From Amylibacter sp. SFDW26 (GTDB taxonomy: Bacteria; Pseudomonadota; Alphaproteobacteria; Rhodobacterales; Rhodobacteraceae), in contig NZ_WEIC01000001.1 in the NCBI RefSeq assembly GCF_009184395.1, forward strand, positions 1,010,047 through 1,074,046: a stretch of 64,000 nt of DNA. Direction: 5' to 3'. The stretch's first letter is position 1. Each line of letters opens with the position of its first letter. The notes below the pieces were generated by a model. That model was not told the DNA's origin. It saw nothing but the letters and a program-made list of their open reading frames with translations, and searched no databases. Below are positions 43,595 to 52,727 of the stretch, in pieces. The position numbers and the translations under genes were made by a program.

Positions 43595-44134
43595 TCAGTG
43601 GTGTGCTTCACCAGAGGCAGGCTTACGTTCCAAGTCCACAGGGATTTGAATGGTGATTTCTCCTGCCTTTTCAAAGACTAAAGTAATTTCGACCGTATCC
43701 CCATGGTTCAAAGCATGCTTCAAACCCATCATCATGACATGATCACCACCACGCTTTAAGTGTGCTTCACCATTCGCAGGAAGATCAAAACCATCCTCAT
43801 CTGGACGCATCATCATAATGCCATTTTCGCCTTCGATATGCGTGTGCAATTCAACCATATTTGCAACGTCCGTAGATGCTGCAATCAAACGATCATCTTG
43901 CGCGTTGTAATTCTTGATTACCATGAATGCAGCACCTGCTTTTGCAGAAGCGCCATTTGCACGGGCATACGCACCTTCAACAACAACGCCTTCGCTTGGC
44001 GTTACTTGATGTGCAAACATAGATTCACCATCCATTTTGTGTTTCAATACAACCCCAAGAAACACAAACGCCGTGATAACAACAAGACCCGCTAGAACAA
44101 TTGCAAATGTACCTGACTTTTGTTTTTCAGCCAT
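43595..44134 (-). CDS. Membrane-anchored copper chaperone PCu(A)C
   Basis: 179 aa. An uncleaved N-terminal helix (about 9-32) anchors it to the inner membrane facing the periplasm, in place of the usual signal peptide. The PCu(A)C domain shows 'EGAYARANGASAKAGAAFM', the Met/His cluster 'VELHTHIEGENGIMMMR' and 'RGGDHVMMMGL', which match the H(M)x10Mx21HxM copper site. It delivers Cu(I) to the CuA or CuB site of cytochrome oxidase, often with a Sco protein. A histidine-rich end (GEAHH) may add binding. No sco gene is seen in the window. Confidence 0.88.
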   Translation of the reverse strand: MAEKQKSGTFAIVLAGLVVITAFVFLGVVLKHKMDGESMFAHQVTPSEGVVVEGAYARANGASAKAGAAFMVIKNYNAQDDRLIAASTDVANMVELHTHIEGENGIMMMRPDEDGFDLPANGEAHLKRGGDHVMMMGLKHALNHGDTVEITLVFEKAGEITIQIPVDLERKPASGEAHH

Positions 44135-44200
44135 TTTTCAATCCTCTTTAAATTTAAATATCTGTGCGGAACCTATTCTTATCAGCCCAGAGTCCAACAT

Positions 44201-44240
44201 GACAAAAAGAAGCGGCCTCAAAGTTTCCTTTGAGGCCGCC
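44201..44240 (-). terminator. Rho-independent terminator of rpmB
   Basis: Perfect 12-bp stem (44212-44223 against 44228-44239, loop of four) followed on the minus strand by TTCTTTTT. Placed 23 bases after the rpmB stop. Confidence 0.9.
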
Positions 44241-44262
44241 AAATTTCCAAAAAACGAAAAGC

Positions 44263-44547
44263 TTATTCAGCTTGCGCTTTTGCAATGTCTTTCTTAACTT
44301 TCAAAGCGTTTGCAGACAATTCGCTGTCTTTCGCTTTTGCCAAGAACGCATCAAAACCACCACGGTGATCGATTGTGCGTAATGCAGCTGCTGAAATGCG
44401 GAACTTGAATGAACGACCAAGCACATCGCTTGCCAAAGTCACATCATTCAGGTTCGGCAAAAAGCGGCGTTTAGTTCTGTTTTTAGCGTGGCTGACATTG
44501 TTGCCAGTCATTGGACCTTTACCAGTCAATTCGCAAACACGTGACAT
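44263..44547 (-). CDS. rpmB: 50S ribosomal protein L28
   Basis: 94 aa. The start at 44547 is set by the conserved L28 N-terminus [16 protein letters not shown] and by a GGAAG site about 7 bases upstream; the open frame continues further up but that part is not L28-like. '[14 protein letters not shown]' is the usual rRNA-binding segment, with the alphaproteobacterial C-terminal extension. It is a single-gene transcript with its own terminator, and a TTGACG-17-TAAAGG element lies 65 bases upstream. Confidence 0.97.
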   Translation of the reverse strand: MSRVCELTGKGPMTGNNVSHAKNRTKRRFLPNLNDVTLASDVLGRSFKFRISAAALRTIDHRGGFDAFLAKAKDSELSANALKVKKDIAKAQAE

Positions 44548-44930
44548 GTCTAGCTTCCTTGCATTTGTCCAACGGGCCCTTTGCCCCTTGGCACTTGAAT
44601 TTCGAGCCGCACCTTTATGCCCGATATTGTTGGGCGTCAAGGGATTCTCTGGCTGTAAGTGTGAATTTATCCACATATACTGCGTTGTTACGGCGTTTGA
44701 CAGGTTAAGCTGTAAGTTTCAAGAGCTGACAATACACCAGAGTAAGGTCGATAAAGATCGCTTTACTGTAATAATGAGGGCATTTTATGCGAATATCTGC
44801 GCATTCTATGTAGAAAACTGGTTTTTCATACGATTCATTTCAACTTTGTTAAATACTGTGATGATGGCCCTCTTATATTTATGGGAATTGCTTCATAAAT
44901 TGACACAAACAAATAATTTCGGAGTATCCG
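44548..44930. other. 383-base intergenic region upstream of rpmB and the DUF3108 gene
   Basis: Divergent promoter region. It contains a likely rpmB promoter (44612-44640) and one perfect DnaA-box sequence TTATCCACA at 44667-44675. The remaining AT-rich part (44700-44930) must hold the DUF3108 promoter. No gene is convincing here, although a plus-strand frame is open through it. Confidence 0.6.
44612..44640 (-). promoter_or_regulatory. Probable rpmB promoter
   Basis: On the minus strand TTGACG (44640-44635) and TAAAGG (44617-44612) are separated by 17 bases, about 65 bases upstream of the start codon. The -35 matches five of six consensus bases; the -10 is weak. Confidence 0.4.
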
Positions 44931-45644
44931 ATGAAATCTATCGTGCAGTCACTTTCTCTCATAGGCGCCCTCAGCTTTACAACTGGCGCATATGCGGAAA
45001 ACATAAACCTCAATCTTTATGCCTTCGGCATTAAAGCCGGAACGATCACCGTTAATGCAGCTGAAACCCCTGACGCCTATGCAGTACGCGGTGCAGTGAC
45101 GCCGACTAAGTTGCTTAAGAAAATCAAAGACATTGGATATACTGGTTCTGCAACGGGTGTGGTCAAAAAAGATGCACTACAAGTTCGTAAGTATTCTGGA
45201 AACGCACGCACTGGGTCGCGTAATTCAGTCGTTAAAATGCGCTGGAAAGGTAGCAGGCCTATTGTCGATACCTATAACCCAGAACGCGCAAGGCGTGATT
45301 ATGACCTGACACCCTCTAAACAAACTGGCACGATTGATTTGTTGTCTTCAGCCTATCTGACATTCAAAACTGCCACGCCCGAGACTTTGTGTAATTCAAG
45401 ACGCAAAATGTTTGATGGGCGCCGTTTGTCTGAATTGTCTTTGGGTAAGCCAAAAATTTCAGGCACAACGGCAACATGTAATGGTAATTACAAGCGTCTT
45501 GCAGGATTTTCGCCTGACAAGATGAAAAAGAAGGTCAACTTTCCATTCTCAGTACGCTATGAGCAGAATGATGATGGAACATACCGCTTTCAAGAATTCA
45601 CGGCTGATGCCTCTATCGGCAAAATACGCGCCACACGAAAGTAA
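44931..45644 (+). CDS. DUF3108-family periplasmic protein
   Basis: 237 aa with a Sec signal peptide (about residues 1-22, ending AYA). The beta-rich body begins 'LNLYAFGIKAGTITV', the usual opening of the DUF3108 family, and ends with a repeated strand pattern; two cysteines lie at about 155 and 183. A CGGAG site precedes the ATG. Members are common next to envelope and helicase genes; no function is proven. hrpB starts 6 bases after its stop, so they are co-transcribed. Confidence 0.75.
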   Translation: MKSIVQSLSLIGALSFTTGAYAENINLNLYAFGIKAGTITVNAAETPDAYAVRGAVTPTKLLKKIKDIGYTGSATGVVKKDALQVRKYSGNARTGSRNSVVKMRWKGSRPIVDTYNPERARRDYDLTPSKQTGTIDLLSSAYLTFKTATPETLCNSRRKMFDGRRLSELSLGKPKISGTTATCNGNYKRLAGFSPDKMKKKVNFPFSVRYEQNDDGTYRFQEFTADASIGKIRATRK

Positions 45645-45650
45645 GGTGCT

Positions 45651-48131
45651 ATGAGTGCAGTGCTGCCGATTGAGGCAGCCCTGCCCGATCTACTGGCTGC
45701 ACTGCAATCGGATAACCAAGCCGTCCTTCAAGCTCCACCAGGTGCAGGTAAAACCACACGCATTCCTTTATTCCTGCTGGAACAATCCCTATTTGATCGC
45801 AAAATATTAATGTTAGAACCCAGACGTTTAGCAGCGCGTGCCGCGGCGGAACGTATGGCAGATATCTTGGGTGAACCTGTTGGCAAAACGGTTGGGTACC
45901 GTATGCGAGGGGACAATAAATCCTCTGCCAATACTAAGATCGAAGTTGTGACTGAGGGTATTTTAACCCGTATGATCCAAAGCAATCCTGAACTACCTGA
46001 CATATCCTGTGTGATTTTCGATGAATTTCATGAACGCAGTTTGCAAGCCGATCTTGGTTTGGCTTTATCATTAGAAATTCGCAGCGCATTACGCGAAGAT
46101 CTGTGCATCATTGCCATGTCCGCCACATTGGATGCCGCGCCAGTCGCAAAACTGATGGGTGATGCACCGATTGTCACATCTATGGGTAAGTCATATCCAG
46201 TGGAACAACGGTTTTTATCCCGTCCATGGGCACAGCAAGGACGCAAAGGTCCAAGATTAGAAGATGCAACTGCCTCTTTAATCAAAACAGCCATTTCGGA
46301 AACCGAAGGTGGCGTTTTGGTATTCCTACCTGGTGCGGGTGAGATTAACCGCGTTCAACAATTATTAGGGAATTCATTGGGATCAGACGTTGCTGTGAAA
46401 CCGCTTTATGGTGCTATGCCATTCAAAGACCAGCGTGCAGCAATAGAGCCGCCGAAATCAGGGCGCAAAGTGGTCTTGGCAACCTCTATTGCCGAAACAT
46501 CCCTAACCATTCCTGATATTCGCGTCGTCGTAGATGCGGGTCGCGCACGTCGTGCCCAGTTTGATGGCAACTCTGGTATGTCTCGCCTTGTTACCCAGCG
46601 CGTGACCAAGGCCGAAGCCACCCAACGCGAGGGGCGTGCGGGGCGTGTAGCAGAAGGTGTCTGTTATAAACTTTGGACCAAAGGTGAAAACGGCGGCATG
46701 GCGGCTTTTCCAGAGCCTGAAATACGGTCCACCGATCTGACAGGTTTGGTTTTGGAATTGGCGCTTTGGGGCACAAATGACCCAACAGAAATGGCATTTC
46801 TAAGCCCGCCACGCGAAAATGATTTCGCAACAGCGCAAAACCTACTGCACATGCTGGGCGCATTAGATGACGATGGGCGTATTACAGACTATGGTCGTAA
46901 GCTTGCAACCCAACCAACCCATGCAAGATTGGCTCATGTGTTAATGCAAGCAGGGTCAGGTGCAGATTTATTAGCTGCATTGTTAGAGGCGCGCGATCCA
47001 TTGGTGCGTGAAAATCGTCAATTTCCAAGTGACTTAACATTACGGTGGGAAGCTTTGCGCGATATGGGAAAATTCCATGCTGAACGCCCGTATAAAGCCA
47101 ACCGTATTACGATTGATGCCATCAAAAAAGAGGCGAAACGACTGAAACCTCAAGGTGGTAAGTCGCTTTCTTTGGGTGCAATGTGTGCCCTTGCCTATCC
47201 AGACCGCATTGGATTGCGACGCAAGGGGGATGCACCGAGATACCTGTTATCTGGGGGCAAAGGTGCTGTTTTTGAACTTGGTGACAGTTTAGCAAACCAA
47301 CGCATGATCGTGGCAACAGATTTGGATGGCGATGCGAAAGAGGCACGTATTCGTTTGGCTGTCGCCCTACCAGAGGAAGATTTCACGAAGCTTTACGGGG
47401 GTCAGATCGAAGATCGTAAACTCTGTATCTGGAACAAACGTGATCGCCGCGTAGATGCCCGCATACAAAAGTGTTTTCAAGCTTTGGTTCTGGAAGATCA
47501 CAATTGGAAAGATTGCCCAGCCGATGAGTTGGCCGCAGGTATGGTCGAAGGCGTGCGTGATTTGGGGTTAAGCATACTTCCCATGTCAAAAGCCGCCACA
47601 CTATATCGCGCCCGTGTGCAATGGTTGGCCGATAAAGGTGCTGATGTACCTAATCTGTCTGATGAAACCTTGTTGGATACATTGGAAACATGGTTACAGC
47701 CGCATCTATCAGGCATGAAAAAGCCCGATGATCTGAAACACCTTGATATGACAATGATCATTAAAGGATGCTTGTCTTGGGAAGAACAACAGCGTGTTGA
47801 TCAGCTGGCCCCTGCCGCAATCAAAGCCCCAACAGGCACAACACTTGCGATTGATTACAGTGGAGAACAGCCCAGTGTGTCTGTTCGCTTACAAGAACTG
47901 TTTGGGTTGACCCAGCATCCTTGTGTTGGCCCAGATCGCTTACCATTGTTGATCAATCTTCTGTCCCCAGCACAACGCCCCGTACAAATGACGGCTGATT
48001 TGCCCAATTTTTGGAAAACATCTTATGGAGATGTGCGCAAAGATATGCGCGGGCGTTATCCCAAACACCCATGGCCAGAGGACCCGACTGTTGCAGAACC
48101 CACGCGCCGTGTGAAACCGCGTAAAAACTAA
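45651..48131 (+). CDS. hrpB: ATP-dependent RNA helicase HrpB
   Basis: 826 aa DEAH-box helicase. Walker A is APPGAGKTT (G31-T36), the DEAH box is read as FDEFHERSL, followed by 'AMSATLD' (motif III) and 'ATSIAETSLTIPDI' and 'QREGRAGR' (motifs V and VI). The C-terminal HrpB-specific domain is complete, ending in the family's R-Y-P-K-H-P-W-P-E-D pattern. Its biological task is poorly known; mRNA processing has been shown for one relative. An AAGG site lies 5-6 bases before the ATG, and the end overlaps the convergent transporter gene by 4 bases. Confidence 0.95.
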   Translation: MSAVLPIEAALPDLLAALQSDNQAVLQAPPGAGKTTRIPLFLLEQSLFDRKILMLEPRRLAARAAAERMADILGEPVGKTVGYRMRGDNKSSANTKIEVVTEGILTRMIQSNPELPDISCVIFDEFHERSLQADLGLALSLEIRSALREDLCIIAMSATLDAAPVAKLMGDAPIVTSMGKSYPVEQRFLSRPWAQQGRKGPRLEDATASLIKTAISETEGGVLVFLPGAGEINRVQQLLGNSLGSDVAVKPLYGAMPFKDQRAAIEPPKSGRKVVLATSIAETSLTIPDIRVVVDAGRARRAQFDGNSGMSRLVTQRVTKAEATQREGRAGRVAEGVCYKLWTKGENGGMAAFPEPEIRSTDLTGLVLELALWGTNDPTEMAFLSPPRENDFATAQNLLHMLGALDDDGRITDYGRKLATQPTHARLAHVLMQAGSGADLLAALLEARDPLVRENRQFPSDLTLRWEALRDMGKFHAERPYKANRITIDAIKKEAKRLKPQGGKSLSLGAMCALAYPDRIGLRRKGDAPRYLLSGGKGAVFELGDSLANQRMIVATDLDGDAKEARIRLAVALPEEDFTKLYGGQIEDRKLCIWNKRDRRVDARIQKCFQALVLEDHNWKDCPADELAAGMVEGVRDLGLSILPMSKAATLYRARVQWLADKGADVPNLSDETLLDTLETWLQPHLSGMKKPDDLKHLDMTMIIKGCLSWEEQQRVDQLAPAAIKAPTGTTLAIDYSGEQPSVSVRLQELFGLTQHPCVGPDRLPLLINLLSPAQRPVQMTADLPNFWKTSYGDVRKDMRGRYPKHPWPEDPTVAEPTRRVKPRKN

Positions 48132-49303
48132 GATTTACGCCATTTCAATCCTGCAAGCATAGCAATACCTGCTAGCAATCCCCAAAATGGGGCGGATATG
48201 CCAAGTAGGCTGATCCCCGATGCTGTGATAAGAAAGGTTAAACCTGCTGCTTCTCTTTCATCGGCCGTTTCCACGGTTCCTTTTAAAGCGCCAACAAATG
48301 CACCTATTAATGCCAAACCCGCTACTGCTTTGATCAATGCAACGGGTGCTAATGCAACAAAAGCAATCGCAGCCCCAACTATGGGCACAAGCATGAGATA
48401 AAAAATGCCTGACATAATAGATGACCAATATCTTTTCTTGGGATCAGGTCCCGCTTCATCACTGGCGCACATAGCAGCCGTGATAGCAGCAAGGTTAATA
48501 CCGTGTCCGCCAAAGGGTGCGGAAAACACTGTGAATAGCCCTGTGACCCAGAACAGCTCCCCTGCTTTGGGAGCATAATCATAGGCACGCAAAACGCCGT
48601 AACCCGTTATATTTTGCGATGCCATCGTTACGATAAACAATGGAACACCCACACCGATCATAGCCTGCCATGTGAACTGGGGTGTTACAAATTCTGGAAA
48701 TACGAATGCTGCTGCAGCGACAGTTTGCATTTGTTCAGAACTGACACCAATGCCTGCGAAAAGAATAACCGCAAAGACAGCCAATGCCGCAGGCACAGCC
48801 CAGAGTTTATTGATTTGCCCTATCCCGATCCATGTAAGTAAAATCAATAAACCATAAAGTGGGAAATCATTGATCGCCATGAAAGGCGCTAAACAAAGGG
48901 GTAACAGAACCCCTGCCAACATCGCATTTGCAAGGGACAATGGTATGTTAGACACCAAGCGTTCCAATGGCTTCCACAAGCCAGCCAAAACCACAAGTGC
49001 GCCTGCAACAACAAAGGCACCAACTGCCGCAGAAAACCCACCCGCCAGCACACCTGTTGAGGCCAACAAGGCAGCACCTGGTGTCGACCATGCTATGGTA
49101 ATCGGCATTTTCGTTTTTAATGACAGATAGATTTCGCAGATTGCTTTAAAAAAGCAGAGCATCATCAGGCCGGAAATCACCTGCACGTCCGTAGCACCCA
49201 CAGCATAAAGCCCCTGCATTACGACAGCAAAGGACGCAGCAAACCCTACAAAGGTTGTAAGGAATCCTGTGAATATCGCTTTGGGTGTAATGTCTTTTAT
49301 CAT
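48128..49303 (-). CDS. BenE-family benzoate/H+ symporter-like transporter
   Basis: About 391 aa with 11-12 membrane helices. 'PITIAWSTPGAALLA' near residue 65 and 'NITGYGVLRAYDY' and 'FGGHGINLAAITAAMCAS' further on are the BenE hallmark regions. The ATG at 49303 is chosen; an in-frame TTG at 49321 with an AAGG site is a real alternative. Family members take up benzoate with protons, but no aromatic-degradation genes are nearby and many members probably carry other substrates. Confidence 0.85.
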   Translation of the reverse strand: MIKDITPKAIFTGFLTTFVGFAASFAVVMQGLYAVGATDVQVISGLMMLCFFKAICEIYLSLKTKMPITIAWSTPGAALLASTGVLAGGFSAAVGAFVVAGALVVLAGLWKPLERLVSNIPLSLANAMLAGVLLPLCLAPFMAINDFPLYGLLILLTWIGIGQINKLWAVPAALAVFAVILFAGIGVSSEQMQTVAAAAFVFPEFVTPQFTWQAMIGVGVPLFIVTMASQNITGYGVLRAYDYAPKAGELFWVTGLFTVFSAPFGGHGINLAAITAAMCASDEAGPDPKKRYWSSIMSGIFYLMLVPIVGAAIAFVALAPVALIKAVAGLALIGAFVGALKGTVETADEREAAGLTFLITASGISLLGISAPFWGLLAGIAMLAGLKWRKS

Positions 49304-49362
49304 AAAGACATATTCACCCAAACGGCAGCCTTGTCATCCAAAAATGATACTATTGGTACAAT

Positions 49363-49635
49363 TTAGCGATTTGTATCATCGCGTGATAAAGCCATCGATG
49401 TGCGAACACCGCGCGCCACAAATGCCATCATTCCTTTTACACAGCGCTCACTTGGTTCAATCCCAGCACATGTCAAAACTTCACGTCCATCACGCGATTG
49501 CGCCCAGCGTTTAATAGTTTCTGTCCCGTTACCGTATTTTTTATCGTCGATGATTGCGTCATCTAATGCAGCCAATACCACTGCTGAAAAGAGTTTTTGA
49601 AAGGTTGCAGTCCCTTCAGAAGCCATAGATGCCAA
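49363..49635 (-). CDS. Small DUF6280-like protein, copy 1
   Basis: 90 aa. A TTG start at 49635 is favoured because a GGGAG site stands about 9 bases upstream; the next ATG is 9 bases later. It shares most of its length with the next gene upstream: 'SAVVLAALDDAI', 'DDKKYGNGTE', 'SRDGREVLTCAGIEP' and 'RGVRTSMALSRD'. The family is, from memory, a Rhodobacterales group labelled DUF6280; function unknown. Two cysteines are conserved in both copies. A tandem duplication with copy 2 is clear. Confidence 0.7.
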   Translation of the reverse strand: MASMASEGTATFQKLFSAVVLAALDDAIIDDKKYGNGTETIKRWAQSRDGREVLTCAGIEPSERCVKGMMAFVARGVRTSMALSRDDTNR

Positions 49636-49726
49636 AACGTTTTTCTCCCTACGTTGTCATTTAAACTCATAAGGAGAAATATAGCCAAAATCTTAGTCAG
49701 GATGATGAAAGGTATTTGTTAAAAAA

Positions 49727-49757
49727 AAGGCGCCTTCAAAGAGGCGCCTTTTTTTCG
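49727..49757 (-). terminator. Terminator between the two DUF6280-like genes
   Basis: Stem AAGGCGCCT (49727-49735) with AGGCGCCTT (49742-49750), loop TCAAAG; T-runs on both sides (AAAAAAAA before, TTTTTTT after), so it can work in both directions. It ends copy 2 and separates its transcript from copy 1. Confidence 0.88.
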
Positions 49758-49771
49758 TCTATTTAATTAAT

Positions 49772-50086
49772 TTATGCAGCTTCTTTAGCCGCTGCTTGGC
49801 GTTCGCTTTCTTCACGGGACAGCGCAACAGATGTACGCACACCACGGGAAACAAATTCCATCATACCTTTTACACAACGTTCAGTTGGCTCAATACCAGC
49901 ACACATCAGAACTTCGCGTCCATCACGGGAGCGCGCCCAGCGTGCAATTGATTCAACACCATTGCCATATTTCTTGTCATCTGCGATTGCGTCATCTAGG
50001 GCAGCTAGGACGACAGCGGCAAACAACTTGGCAGAGCGTTTACCTTGGTCATTGGTGAAAGCAGAATTATCGATTGTATCAAACAT
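49772..50086 (-). CDS. Small DUF6280-like protein, copy 2
   Basis: 104 aa, no signal peptide, mostly helical. The core 'KLFAAVVLAALDDAIADDKK' (from about residue 20) and 'WARSRDGREVLMCAGIEPTE', 'RGVRTSVALSREE' are strongly conserved with copy 1, while the N- and C-terminal ends differ. This copy has an ATG start and its own terminator, and looks the more canonical of the two. It is divergent from efp by 218 bases. Function unknown. Confidence 0.75.
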   Translation of the reverse strand: MFDTIDNSAFTNDQGKRSAKLFAAVVLAALDDAIADDKKYGNGVESIARWARSRDGREVLMCAGIEPTERCVKGMMEFVSRGVRTSVALSREESERQAAAKEAA

Positions 50087-50304
50087 TTTCGTCTTGATCT
50101 TTTCTCTTATTTCTAGGTTCGGGCCTTTATGTCATTTTTGTGATGATTCGTGTCATGCTCATATGGAATAGCTTGTATGCATTTTACGCATGACTATTTT
50201 GGCAGTCCCCGAACCGATCCCACATCGGCTTGCTTATAGCAGGAGGTCATTATATAGACCCATTAAATAATTTTTCAACCTTTTCAAACGAAAGCAGCGA
50301 AAAC

Positions 50305-50868
50305 ATGCCTAAGATCAATGGGAACGAAATCCGCCCTGGTAATATTCTTGAACACAATGACGGTCTTTGGATCGCAGTAAAAGTGGACCATGTGAAACCA
50401 GGTAAAGGCGGTGCTTTTGCCCAAGTAGAGATGAAGAATCTGCGTAACAATTCAAAATTGAACGAACGTTTTCGTTCTGCGGACAAGGTTGAAAAGGTAC
50501 GTTTAGACCAAAAAGACCAGCAATTCTTATATGAATCAGATGGTATGTTGGTTTTCATGGATTTGGAAACATACGAGCAAATTGAATTACCAGCAGACAT
50601 TTTAGGTGACCGTCGCCCGTTCCTTCAAGATGGCATGACCATCAAAATTGAATACCACGAATCTGAAGCTTTAAGTGCTGAAGTTCCCCAAAAGGTCGTT
50701 TGCAAAGTTGCCGAGACTGAACCCGCTGTAAAAGGTCAAACAGCGGCCAATAGCTTTAAACCTGCAGTTTTAGACAACGGTGTTCGTGTGATGATTCCCC
50801 CTTTTGTTAGCCAGGATGAAGATATCGTGGTGAACACGGAAACAATGGAATACGCAGAACGCGCGTAA
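50305..50868 (+). CDS. efp: Elongation factor P
   Basis: 187 aa from the ATG at 50305, where the EF-P N-terminus [14 protein letters not shown] begins; the frame is open further up but is not EF-P-like. EF-P relieves ribosome stalling at consecutive prolines. The tip residue is K34 in VKPGKGGAF, so modification would be at lysine (not arginine). The C-terminal OB domain has '[22 protein letters not shown]', the family signature, placed near residues 155-176. A GC-rich hairpin without T-run lies at 50884-50903. The small MscS gene starts 78 bases later. Confidence 0.96.
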   Translation: MPKINGNEIRPGNILEHNDGLWIAVKVDHVKPGKGGAFAQVEMKNLRNNSKLNERFRSADKVEKVRLDQKDQQFLYESDGMLVFMDLETYEQIELPADILGDRRPFLQDGMTIKIEYHESEALSAEVPQKVVCKVAETEPAVKGQTAANSFKPAVLDNGVRVMIPPFVSQDEDIVVNTETMEYAERA

Positions 50869-50946
50869 ATAAATTCCTACTGGGGCGTTGAAAAGCGCCC
50901 TATCGGTACCTACCTTCCCCCTACTAATAACCATTTAGGGGGAAAC

Positions 50947-51753
50947 ATGTTTAATTCCATAAATAGTGTCGGCGGTTGGTTTGCAGCAAATACTGTAAAC
51001 ATCCTGTATGCCGTGGCGATCATTCTCATCGCAATCTGGGCTTCTAACTTCATCAAAAAGCTCATCGTTGGTATGGGCGAAAATTATGAAAAGCTAGATG
51101 AAACGCTTTTCCATTTCTTAGGCTCTATAGCACGTTACGCTGTTTTGGCTTTTGCAGGCATTGCAGTCTTGAACCGCTTTGGCATCGAAACAACATCTCT
51201 CATCGCACTGATCGGTGCCGCAGGTCTGGCCGTTGGTTTGGCTCTACAAGGTACCCTATCCAATCTAGCTGCTGGCGTAATGCTATTGATGTTCCGCCCC
51301 TATAAAGTCGGTGACTTTGTTCAAGCAGCCGATACATTTGGTAAGGTTGATGCCATCACGCTGTTCACAACAGATATGATCACATTCGACAATCAACATA
51401 TCATTGTCCCAAATGCCAGTATTTGGGGGGCTAAGATCACCAATCATTCGCACCACAACATCCGCGGTGTCGATATGGTGGCTTCTGTTGCTTATGGGAC
51501 GGACATTAAAAAAGCCAAGGCAAGTATTGCTAAGGTTCTAAAGGCCAACAAAAACGTTTTGGCTGATCCTGCCCCTTTTGTAGAGGTGGAGACTTTGGCA
51601 GCGAGTTCCGTTGATCTGTTGGTACGTCCATTTTGCGAAGGTGAGCATTACTTCGATGTGAAATATTCTCTTCCTCAAGCCATCTATGAGCAGTTCCAAA
51701 AAGACGGCATCGAAATCCCATTCCAACAAATCGTTGTTCACAACGCAAAGTAA
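50947..51753 (+). CDS. mscS: Small-conductance mechanosensitive channel MscS
   Basis: 268 aa, the size of E. coli MscS. Three membrane helices (about 15-40, 58-80, 85-115) are followed by the pore helix with 'LIGAAGLAVGLALQGTLSNLAAG' (near residues 88-110) and the cytosolic cage domain from 'MFRPYKVGDFV'. A GGGGG site lies 5 bases before the ATG. The channel opens on membrane tension and releases solutes. It differs from the large DUF3772-type MscS at 4720, so the organism has at least two tension-gated channels. Confidence 0.92.
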   Translation: MFNSINSVGGWFAANTVNILYAVAIILIAIWASNFIKKLIVGMGENYEKLDETLFHFLGSIARYAVLAFAGIAVLNRFGIETTSLIALIGAAGLAVGLALQGTLSNLAAGVMLLMFRPYKVGDFVQAADTFGKVDAITLFTTDMITFDNQHIIVPNASIWGAKITNHSHHNIRGVDMVASVAYGTDIKKAKASIAKVLKANKNVLADPAPFVEVETLAASSVDLLVRPFCEGEHYFDVKYSLPQAIYEQFQKDGIEIPFQQIVVHNAK

Positions 51754-51760
51754 GAATGAA

Positions 51761-51785
51761 AAGCCTCGCGGTTTCGCGGGGCTTT
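51761..51785 (+). terminator. Terminator after mscS
   Basis: Stem AAGCCTCGCG with CGCGGGGCTT (one G-T pair), loop GTTT, followed by a short T-rich stretch. It stands between mscS and the convergent LysR gene. Confidence 0.75.
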
Positions 51786-51788
51786 ACT

Positions 51789-52637
51789 TTAAGCGGCTTT
51801 GTTTTCGGATAGAATACCGCGCAATTGCTGCAAAGAATGAATATCCTCTGTCCCAAACCGCGTCGCCAATCTGGTTTCGACTGTACAATACGGCTCGGGC
51901 AATGGCGTACACACTAATTCACGGCTTTTCACATGAGGCTTAAGCGCAGCCTGCGGTAAGACCGCAAAACCCATGCCAGCTTCGACACAGCCCAGAATAC
52001 CTTCAAATGATCCCATTTCGATCACTTCTGTATCTAGGCGCCCCTGTGATCGCAACCATGTTTCAGACAAAGACCTGTAACTACACCCCTTTGAAAATAC
52101 CAAAAGTGGTCCCACTGCCTCTTGCCCCTGCGCTACGACCTGCATCAGTTTTTCGGTAAATGCAAAAGTACTTTTAAACCGACTTTCATCCACGGGTGCC
52201 GCCACAAAACAAGCATCAATTTGTTGTTCCCACAACAATGTCAACAATGCTGCGGTTGGCCCTGTGCGCAATGACACCTTTGATTTTGGGCATTTATGGC
52301 GCAATTCTTTTAGGACGTGCGGCAGCCGTGCAGCTGCAGTTGTTTCCATAGACCCCAATCGCAAGGGGGCTGCGTGATTGGCCGTATCCATAAGTTCTCG
52401 TTCGGCTTGATCAAACTCTGCAATAAGGTATTTTGCACGTTCGCATAGGGTTAAGCCAAAGGAAGTAAGACGTGCACCACCACGGCCGCGTTCAAAGATC
52501 GTCTGACCATAATGCGCCTCTAAACGTTTGATACGCCCTGTGATATTTGACTGTACACAATTCATAGCATCAGCGGCTTTTGAAAAGCTACCAACGCCCG
52601 CGACACATACGATTGTCTTTAAAAGTTGAATATCCAT
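51789..52637 (-). CDS. LysR-family transcriptional regulator
   Basis: 282 aa. N-terminal HTH (about 5-65) with 'SFSKAADAMNCVQSNITGRIKRLE' around residues 17-40, then the usual effector domain ending in 'AGMGFAVLPQAAL'. It is divergent from the nitronate monooxygenase gene at 52728 with only 90 bases between, and an ATC-N9-GAT element lies there, so it most likely controls that gene. The inducer is unknown. Confidence 0.88.
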   Translation of the reverse strand: MDIQLLKTIVCVAGVGSFSKAADAMNCVQSNITGRIKRLEAHYGQTIFERGRGGARLTSFGLTLCERAKYLIAEFDQAERELMDTANHAAPLRLGSMETTAAARLPHVLKELRHKCPKSKVSLRTGPTAALLTLLWEQQIDACFVAAPVDESRFKSTFAFTEKLMQVVAQGQEAVGPLLVFSKGCSYRSLSETWLRSQGRLDTEVIEMGSFEGILGCVEAGMGFAVLPQAALKPHVKSRELVCTPLPEPYCTVETRLATRFGTEDIHSLQQLRGILSENKAA

Positions 52638-52639
52638 AT

Positions 52640-52654
52640 ATCATTAATACTGAT
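52640..52654. promoter_or_regulatory. LysR-type binding site (ATC-N9-GAT)
   Basis: The element ATCATTAATACTGAT has partly dyadic ends (ATCA...TGAT) and contains T-N11-A, the LysR consensus. It begins 3 bases upstream of the lysR start and 74 bases before the monooxygenase start, in the divergent gap. Confidence 0.5.
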
Positions 52655-52727
52655 ATTAAATACTTAAAACAATCACTTTTAAAAAATTATAGATGACCTA
52701 TAACATATTTAACAAAGGAGACTTGCT

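Noticed and set aside
44375-45034. 219-codon plus-strand frame across rpmB and the intergenic region
   Set aside because: It is antisense to rpmB and runs into the start of the DUF3108 gene in another frame; no ribosome-binding site or family resemblance.
50884-50903. Terminator after efp
   Set aside because: A GGGCG/CGCCC hairpin is present but has no T-run, so termination cannot be claimed.
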